DNA of 64,000 bases from Ischnura elegans (Eukaryota > Arthropoda > Insecta > Odonata > Coenagrionidae). The stretch spans positions 14,960,744 to 15,024,743 of the forward strand of contig NC_060248.1 of the NCBI RefSeq assembly GCF_921293095.1, given 5' to 3'. Of this stretch, positions 57,501-64,000 are shown piece by piece. The notes below the pieces were generated by a model. That model ran no database searches. It was not told where the DNA came from and saw nothing but the letters and a program-made list of their open reading frames with translations. The first letter of the stretch is position 1; each line of letters begins with the position of its first letter. Position numbers and translations under genes: made by a program.

Positions 57501-60500
57501 ACGGATCACGTCTAGTGACGGAATAACTAATTTAAATGGTGTTGAAATGAGCATTCCGTCAATTGACGTGAAAAGCAGTTTTGGAGTTGTCTCATCATTC
57601 CGTCAATTGACGTGATCGGCACGCTAAGTGTTAAAGACTAGGCCGAATGTGACTGACTCTTAGTATGAGAAATTCAATCGCTGTCATTCAAAGGAAAACT
57701 GAGTGTATAAATATTTTTTGTTAAATTATGTCACCATATGCTTAAAAGATCCCTGATAAAAATAAACTCCTCCATTGTGGTGAGGTGTACCCTCCAATGA
57801 GGGTAAGGGAAGGATAGGTGTACCCTTCCTGTACCCCTCAGCAAGGGCAGACGAAGGGTATTTTAGAAGATTGGTGGGTAGGCCCTCTCCTTCCTGGAGT
57901 GTACGGGAAGAATTGGGCCAGCCTCAATAAAGAGTACAGGAAGGGTAGGACTAATATAAAAACTAAATTAAACGAATGGGGATGAGTTGTAACAGTGATT
58001 TCTAAAGTTATAAGACAGAAAAAAAATTAGCCTTCACATGGTTTTGAACCCAGAACCTACATATTGGAGGATAATGAACTACGGCTTTTACAACCTCAGC
58101 TATTGAGGTACTTGTCAGATGTTGCTTCTCAACGGAACTTATACTACAAAATCTTAAGATGAGATTCGCACCCAGGCCTGTGTGGAAGAAAGCTGTGTCT
58201 TTTTTCTACCTATTTCGTTTCAGAAAATAAGATCGGCATTCAAGTACCGAACATTACTCTTGCGATGTCCCATTGTCGGCCACACAAATATGTTACATCC
58301 GAGACATGCGAATGAAAGAACTTTTAAATGAGCTTTTTTCACACAATTATAGAAACTATTGTGTACAGTGGCGTAGCCAGGAATTTTGTTTGGGGGGGGG
58401 GGTCCAAAACCAGGTGGGGAAAGTTTTGAAAACAGGATACTAAGTAATGGGTTTTCAACTAATTCAATCACTTTTCATAATCGAAAAAACTTCAATAGTT
58501 AAAGAAGTATTTTTTTAAATTCATCATTTTTCAATATTTTGTTTTCTTTTATGAAGGAAAATGATTGTTTTTATATTTCGGGGGGTGGAGGGTCCAAACC
58601 CCCCGGGAACCCACCCCTCCCCTATGAAAAAATTGCATAAACCTGTTTCAAATTTTTATACATTCTTATACATTGCCATGGTAATGTATAAGTATGTATA
58701 AAATTTTGAAACAGGTTTATGCAATTTTTTCATAGGGGCTGCAGCCATGGCTATACATATTCAGTGGAGGAAAACAATAATATACATATTCAGTGGCTAA
58801 GCCATGGCTAAGCCACTGAATATGTATATTATTGTTTTCCTCAAGGGAATTTTAAAGATTAGTTATGTAGCCCGTCTATCTTTGCTTTCAAAGACTGCTT
58901 ACGTTCTTGTACAGAACTCAATACTCTTTAGCAGGTGAAAGTAGCTGAGGAGATACTTTCAGGATATGTTTTCCTCAGTTATAAATGCTAAGTCCCAAGG
59001 AAGGGTAAACGAAGGATTTTTCTACCCTTCCTTTACCCTTAATGGTTGGTAAAGGAAGGGTACACAGATGGTAAGGGAAGGAGTTCCAAGGAAGGGTAGA
59101 CGAAGGATTTTTCTATCCTTCCCTTACCCTTAATGGTGGGTAGGGCGTGGGTTGTGTAAGGGTAACTACCCACCATGAAGGCTACTACCCTTCTTTTACC
59201 CACCATGGTGGAGTTTATTTTTTTCAGGGATATTAGTCATTAGTATATCATAACCTAAAAGGCGTTAGCGTAAAGGCATTACTCATTTGGTGTCCACTTA
59301 ATGAAAATGAAACAGGAAGCACTGAATGATAGAATGATTCATCAAAATTTAGGCACTCTCTTTGAGGAAATATCCTTATGAAATACTTCTGACTTCATGA
59401 AATTGTCATACTAAACTGAATCAAAAATTTAAACATATGAAACAGTTTGATCAGAAGATCTGAAGGCAGAGTGTCAGAATTAAAAATAACAGAGGACCAA
59501 ATGTAGTTGTGAATTGATTTCTCAGCTGCTTACAACAATGAATATGTTACTGTATTCATGAAGTAACAAGTAATGGCAGAATACTTGAATTCATAGAATA
59601 GCTGAAGTCATCAATAAGTTTGGTTTAAAGCATCAAACTTGTCAAAAATTTATGAAAATTGCATGCAATATTACAAGAGAATGACAAAGAGTTTGAGAAT
59701 CCACATTCATATAATAGTTGATAATCATTCAGGACAAAATTTTGTATGAAGTGGAATATACATGCAAAAATACATGGTGACTTCATTTCAGGCCTTGGTC
59801 AATATACTTCCAAGACTTGATACTAAAAATCCATCAAAGAATTCTTTAACATATCGATACATACTTTTTAAAATGTGAGCCTCAACATTCGATCAGAAAA
59901 GTGTGGAAGGAATGGAGGGATTTAGAAAATTATTACATTTCCTCTTGAATTACTTACCTTTAGCAAAACAGTATTTTCCTAGACCATATATATGGCATGC
60001 CATCAGAGGTAACTGGAATACATCAACCGGCTAGCTGCAAGTAATACAATGGATATATTTTAATTGGTGGCAATGATGACAATTGTTTCAGATCTAAAAG
60101 TTAATGTACATATATGGTTCAGTCCCTTTGTAATAACATACCTTCGTTTCAACAGCAACAGAATGATCATCCTCATATCTCTGTCATGCCATCTAGAGGT
60201 AGCCAGAATGCATCAAAGAGCTTGCTGAACATGAAAATGATTGAAGGCAATAATGAGAATATTTAAATGTCCAGCTGTTGAGTAGTCATTTATGAGCAAT
60301 ATAATTTCAATTCATACCATCATAAATGATGGTATGAATTGAAATTTATATATTTCATTCATACCATCCTATTGTATCATAAGAACCAATTAACTGCAAC
60401 TACATTTGTCAAACAGCAACTACTCATTTGTTAAATTTTCAGTGGAAAACACTCTAATCCTATATCAAAGGATTATTTCACATCTGTTCAGTTATTTCTA

Positions 60501-61027
60501 AGCTAAAACTCAATTTACACTCCCAAAATTTACTATACGAAGAATGACTGATGGAAAATAAGAATCACTTTATAAATGGACACTAATTCAATAACAACAG
60601 AAACCCTCCTTTTCCGGGCTTGGGACCGGAAACACAGGCCCTGAGATATCAATACCTCCATTGCAAATAATAGGTCAACAATCACGACCACGGTCTTAGA
60701 ATATGAGAAGGTCTGGACACTCTCCGTTCAGGCATGGTCATTTAATGAAGCCGTTTCCCGTTGAGGCCGGTAGGGGCGCCACCTATCCTGAAGGGCAAGT
60801 TTCCTACGTATCTGTATACGATACTTCAGTAATTATGAACTAATTTATGGCAAAAATGAATATAAACACATCGACAATGGTTACTAGTTAACAAGTTCAT
60901 ATGCACTTAACATCTTATAGCGAAAAATACCAAGAAATCGTTCTCATACGTGAGTATTAATCAAATGGAAGGCGTTGGATTTCAGCTTCGTCTGCTTCCA
61001 TACCTTTGTAAAATCAGTTACAGCCAT
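54569..61027 (-). CDS. weak model of a small 4-exon gene, unrecognised product
   Basis: Candidate exons on the minus strand are 60950-61027 (ATG GCT GTA..., MAVTDFTKVWKQTKLKSNAF then HLINTH; donor CAC|GTATGA), 60142-60180 (RYEDDHSVAVETK; donor GAAG|GTATGT), 59956-60009 (LPLMACHIYGLGKYCFAK; donor AAAG|GTAAGT) and 54569-54630 (YLVELAIRDHHCGKSEEQL, TAA). Phases agree throughout and give about 77 residues. The last exon has a good acceptor (ATTTCTTTCAG). Against it: no homology is recognised, and the second and third exons lie in two copies of a duplicated segment. A piggyBac and other repeats would lie in the last intron. Confidence 0.28.
55695..56417 (-). pseudogene. piggyBac transposase, catalytic part
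   Basis: The frame upstream of 56417 reads ITIDEGMCAFRGR (first catalytic D). It continues with LYTDRFYTSPELARELEKIG (second D) and YNQNKAGVDLTDQLMSYGVF (third D), so the DDD triad is kept. Past the frame end, at about 55490-55690, a cysteine-rich tail is readable after a shift (MCKVCSARGK, YWCSECKLALCVEPCFKIFH), the zinc-binding domain that binds piggyBac ends. Two breaks, the one near 56438 and one near 55690, disable it. Confidence 0.9.
56432..57058 (-). pseudogene. piggyBac transposase, N-terminal part
   Basis: ATG at 57058 opens MDQTVITNNIPANLAGASKS and runs 208 residues through YFFDNELIDMSKQQTNLYA and the domain leading to the first catalytic aspartate (RRFQQAYLSGEK). It stops at TAA because a run of A near 56438 is one base short; adding one base in frame would join it to 56417-55695. 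An upstream piece at 57245-57379 (MQMDSRQLKDCDIQALLEGD, donor ATGAAG|GTTAGT) suggests a short first exon and an intron, not certain. Confidence 0.88.
58366..58618. mobile_element. hAT-like element, one end only
   Basis: It begins CAGTGGCGTAGCCAGGAATT followed by a G-run and ends in CCCCCGGGAACCCACCCC, then is interrupted by the snap-back element. No matching CCACTG end was found, so the 3' terminus is lost or rearranged. Confidence 0.5.
58619..58738. repeat. snap-back element family S, copy 2
   Basis: A 120-bp palindrome with the same CCCCTATGAAAAAATTG ends and GCCATGG centre as 9252-9361. The arms match each other but differ from copy 1 at the same positions on both sides. CT is present on both outer sides. 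Confidence 0.9.
58767..58842. repeat. perfect palindrome, 32-bp arms
   Basis: Arms begin GAGGAAAACAATAATATAC and end with the reverse complement around a 12-base centre containing CCATGG. A third partial copy of the arm end (ATACATATTCAGTGG) lies just upstream at 58753-58767. Confidence 0.88.
60303..60346. repeat. perfect hairpin, 21-bp arms
   Basis: AATTTCAATTCATACCATCAT and its complement separated by AA. A third partial arm (ATTTCATTCATACCATC) follows at about 60352-60368. Confidence 0.8.
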
Positions 61028-61712
61028 AACGAAAGATTGTCAGCAGTTAAAACCTTATGTAGTGAGGAAAGGAATATTTAAGGAAATAATTATTTATAGC
61101 TATCTTGTGGTAAACGTTAATATAAGTTGTCATAGAAGCTACGTACGCACCATTGCCTCCGAGCCCATCGGCATGTTTCCACGGCCTTATAAGAATATAG
61201 ATGTTATTCCTTGCTTTCAAACACTATTAACAAATATAATATCAGAAACGCAAACGGCTTCTTACCAAGGCCGAAGTGAAATACTTCTTATGAAGTGACG
61301 TGTGTTAATGTTTTTAATCTCCTGAGTCTCGATCAAGTGATAATAATAATGGCAGGGCACAGCAAACCTAAAAAATGATTCTATCCTAGGGACGTTTTGC
61401 GGGTATAGAATAGGCATATTTAATCGTTGAACGGGGTGAATAATTTCCGGAAGTACCATTATTACCGTTAAAGGCTATTTTATAACGATGCTTGCCTATA
61501 CTCACCAAAGGAATAATTTGAGATTTAAGGAAGTAAAATACCATATGAAAGATAAGAACGAAAGAGCTTTTGCAAATAATTTCCGAATAAACTTCCACGA
61601 AAACAGTGCAATGGATATAATCCGAGGGATTCGCGGATGTCTGATCACTTTCAGGTGCTGGAAAATCTGAAATATTATCCCTCGCCCAAAAATAAGATGA
61701 GTAGTACGACAG

Positions 61713-61975
61713 CAGGGGTGCCGACTTACAAAAAATATTGGGGGGGGCCCAAACCGAGGACCTTGCCCCGGTAAATTTTATAAGTTGTGAAATTTAAGTT
61801 TTTTTAAGCATTTTAGAAGAGCCATATGATCAACATTAGAACCCTGATCACTCGAATCTCGATATCTGGATACTCCGGGGAAAATTGACTAGCCTGACAC
61901 ATTTTTTCCTCACGTCTGTTACGAATTTTTGGGGGGGCTCGGGCCCCCTCAGGCCCCATGGAGTTGGCGCCACTG
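61713..61975 (-). mobile_element. hAT-like miniature element family A, copy 2
   Basis: Exact 8-bp duplication TACGACAG at 61705-61712 and 61976-61983. Reverse-complement relative of 10531-10787; the reading frames at 61813-62040 and 10466-10687 share the same peptide and are not genes. Confidence 0.93.
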
Positions 61976-61983
61976 TACGACAG

Positions 61984-63417
61984 AAACCACAGGCTAATAC
62001 TGCTAATACGCGGTAAATGTACTTTTAATGAGAGTTGCACGCACCATCGATAACGGCTGCATTAAAAGAAATCATCGAAAGAGGTATTAAGAATGAAAAC
62101 GATTCACATTTTTCCAACTTATATAATGTACACACACATCAAATCTACATTTCCAGAATGATTACACAATGCTATTGAAACTGAGATTATTTATACAATC
62201 AATGCAAGGTAATGTCATGAAAAATTAATTTTAAGTACTCACAATTTAACATTTCTATTAATTCTTTCTATTACTAATTTCTATTTCTAATTACCAATCA
62301 TTCTAAGAGATTCAATTTAGTAGGAGAGAATGATGAATAATTGATGAAAGCCGTCGCACATCTTGCATTTTCTCAGTGTTACTTCATTCCTGCACTGTGA
62401 ATGACATTGGCCACTGGAACAGCAGAACCTGTAATTTAAAATATGTATAAATTTTGGAGCTTTAGCACACCAAAAAAAGGAATCGTACAGCTATTTCATC
62501 GCTTCTCAGGGTCCTTGGGGACTCTTAAAAGCGAAATCCCCGAAGTCTTGTGGCCATAACCAGTGGTGCAACGCGGTACCACACACGTCCACGGCATTTT
62601 CCTTTTTTCAGTAAATCCGCGATATATATCCACGAAATATTAATGTAGAACAATAAGGAAATAATGCAGAAGACTAACATTCGAAAATAAATGAAAACTA
62701 AATCTTAATCAATTACAAAAATGACTATTTCCACTCACCTGTAGTATGCGCTCAACAATACGGAAATTAACTTACCCGCTAATTCTTGCCCTCCAGAATA
62801 CGTGGCGCCGCCCCGGCAAACGTGCGGCAGGTTGAGGAAACGACTTCAATAAAAGACCATGGGTTCCCAATGGAGTGGGATAGGAAGTGTCATGGGGCTG
62901 ATCACGACCCACCGAATCAAATCTTAATACAAAACAGGAGGTCCACAAATCACATGAACGAGTTCTAATAGTACAGCATATATTAATGGAAATACTTCCA
63001 TGTATCTCCACCGATGGCTTAACAAGTTATTACTATGCCTCTCCTCCTTTTGTAGAGAAAATAATTGTGTTTGGTTGCTACATGCAATTAAAAAGGTACG
63101 TGGAAATTGCTGATGCAATGATCATGTTAACAAGTTACACTCTGAAACATTTCACCAATTTTGCAGAACGAATGTCGGACACATATGAATGACAATTTGT
63201 TAAAAATAACGAGGGTATCTTGAAAACGTTGCATCAACAACGTTCACCACCAGCATTTCCAACAACCCCATCAACTTAATAGACACATTGGAATAATTAT
63301 CGAATGCACATCAAAATTCCTTGAAGAAAGAATTACATTATAAGCTAATATGGCTTGAAAACTTTTAAACAGTTTATATCAAATAATTGTATATATCTGA
63401 ATGAAGAAAACACTCAC
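61984..63417. other. presumed THAP-gene intron/flank
   Basis: Good minus-strand donors occur at 62774 (GCGG|GTAAGT) and 62740 (ACAG|GTGAGT) and an acceptor at 62429 (AAATTACAG), but no frame could be tied to the THAP exon. 62780-62960 is GC-rich and may be an untranslated first exon of another transcript. Confidence 0.3.
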
Positions 63418-63494
63418 CTGGAAACAGTTCGCGGAAATCGAAAGAACTTGCAATCTTTCGATTGACAATCCGTAACTGCACATTTATCGCACAT
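63418..63494 (-). CDS. THAP zinc-finger protein, first exon
   Basis: ATG at 63494 with AAA at -3 opens a 77-base exon ending at a strong donor (TCCAG|GTGAGT). It reads MCDKCAVTDCQSKDCKFFRF then PRTVSR. The CxxCAV...C start and the FFRFP motif are those of the N-terminal half of a THAP C2CH DNA-binding domain, in which an intron after the FRFP segment is common. The second zinc half-site (C-x2-H) would lie in another exon, which was not located with confidence at lower coordinates. THAP domains also occur in P-element-like transposases, but a strong donor and an upstream gene-start context favour a host gene. Confidence 0.5.
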
Positions 63495-63952
63495 TTTGAG
63501 GCGTTAAATGTCACTACACTTCCAGAAAATGGTCGATTAACAAACCTTTTCTGCGTTAAAAGCAAAAAAGAACACGGCCCACAACGAGTATGACGACAAC
63601 GACAACACAGCTGATGGACGGCATGGAACGGTGCGCAATGTCCGTTGAAACGATTCAAAACATAAACACATGTGCGAATGAAAATATTACTTTGAGTTAT
63701 GTAGTAATGTCAAAAATATCAATAAAAATAAAAATACGAATATCTGAAAGTACTTCATCATTAAAATTGAAAAAATATATTTGAGTTATAGCTTACTCCA
63801 ACTATAGGCGGAGTGGCGGTCGGTGGTACCTCTTCCCCCGGGCCTGATAAACGGCCTTGGTGTAGTGATGGTGGTCGGTGGTGTTGATAAAGTTTATCGT
63901 GTAGATTGACAAATATTCTTTCCAAGAGGGTATTTGTCATACGAGCTTGGCA
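63495..63952. promoter_or_regulatory. putative bidirectional promoter, THAP gene
   Basis: The interval between two divergent start codons has more CpG steps than its surroundings, especially 63800-63900 (GGCGGAGTGGCGGTCGG and similar). No TATA box or repeat was recognised. The assignment rests on the gene arrangement only. Confidence 0.3.
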
Positions 63953-63984
63953 ATGGCGGAGGAAAATAATTTTTGTGCAAATTG
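63953..63984 (+). CDS. possible first exon divergent from the THAP gene
   Basis: CAATGGCGGAGG has a favourable start context and opens MAEENNFCAN before a plausible donor (AATTG|GTTAGT) 32 bases on. It lies about 0.46 kb from the THAP start on the opposite strand, so the two could share a promoter. Too short to assign a family; the gene would continue right of the window. Confidence 0.25.
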
Positions 63985-64000
63985 GTTAGTATTATTTTGC

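Larger units (their letters stand above)
55092..57630 (-). mobile_element. piggyBac DNA transposon
   Basis: TTAA flanks both ends (55088-55091, 57631-57634). Inverted ends CACTTAGCATGCCGGC and, reversed, CACTTAGCGTGCCGATC. 2539 bp. Near the right end CATTCCGTCAATTGACGTGA occurs twice (about 57553 and 57596), a subterminal repeat. The transposase is on minus and nearly intact. Confidence 0.95.
57751..59229. mobile_element. 1.48-kb inverted-repeat DNA element, unclassified
   Basis: Ends CCCTGATAAAAATAAACTCC and, reversed, CCCTGAAAAAAATAAACTCC, about 30 bases with few mismatches; AT lies on both outer sides. Both halves contain many short GGAAGGGTA/TACCCTTCC units. On the right a 91-bp unit starting CCAAGGAAGGGTA recurs at 58993 and 59084. 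No transposase is seen. A hAT-like end (58366), a snap-back element (58619-58738) and a palindrome (58767-58842) are nested inside. Confidence 0.65.

Noticed and set aside
62385-62428. Minus-strand terminal exon candidate after an AAATTACAG acceptor (SAVPVANVIHSAGMK or a cysteine-rich alternative frame)
   Set aside because: Three frames are equally possible and none could be linked to the THAP exon.
1-64000. LTR retrotransposon or endogenous virus, CRISPR array, rRNA gene
   Set aside because: No paired long terminal repeats, gag/pol-type motifs, regularly spaced repeats or rRNA-like stretches were seen.

Overview
The window is nuclear DNA of an animal, almost certainly an arthropod and probably an insect. 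Coding sequence is sparse, split into short exons with GT/AG borders, and introns are long and full of transposable elements (TEs). The TE mix (piggyBac, pogo/Tigger, PIF-Harbinger, mariner, hAT, a LINE whose ORF1 carries a PHD finger, and tRNA-derived SINEs) is typical of insects. The species cannot be fixed from the sequence alone. There are no operons, no rRNA genes, no CRISPR arrays and no clear LTR retrovirus-like element.

Host genes. (1) 1116-5451 (perhaps to 7675), minus strand: five or six phase-compatible exons of a B-box, proline-rich protein that looks like the insect LUBEL / RNF31-family linear-ubiquitin E3 ligase. The catalytic RBR half would lie left of the window. (2) 20262-52727, minus strand: the complete coding sequence of Maf1, the repressor of RNA polymerase III transcription, in six exons (231 codons) over about 32.5 kb. 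(3) 53245 onward, plus strand: a possible first exon divergent from Maf1. (4) 54569-61027, minus strand: a weak four-exon model for a small unrecognised protein. (5) 63418-63494, minus strand: first exon of a THAP zinc-finger protein. (6) 63953-63984, plus strand: a possible first exon divergent from the THAP gene at the window edge.

TE layout. 0-12 kb: foldback repeats and two tRNA-derived SINE families. 10.5-18.5 kb: four small hAT-like elements with exact 8-bp or 5-bp target-site duplications (TSDs). 24.4-30.7 kb (Maf1 intron 5): a 690-bp hAT and two decayed Tigger elements with TA duplications. 33.5-35.6 kb (intron 3): a 5'-truncated LINE with an open reading frame and a 12-bp duplication. 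36.3-41.9 kb (intron 2): a pogo-type element that received a probably full-length two-ORF LINE. 42.4-50.8 kb (intron 2): a perfect 191-bp palindrome, a PIF-Harbinger copy, a mariner relic and a second Harbinger fragment. 55.1-57.6 kb: a piggyBac element with TTAA flanks and a one-base break in its transposase. 57.75-59.23 kb: a 1.48-kb inverted-repeat element with other repeats nested in it.

The most unusual theme is the number of perfect or near-perfect snap-back palindromes. In one family (9252-9361 and 58619-58738) the two arms inside each copy match each other although the two copies differ, so arm changes occur in pairs. A second family (179-270, 720-1006, 42410-42600) carries a hammerhead-ribozyme-like core next to a hairpin.
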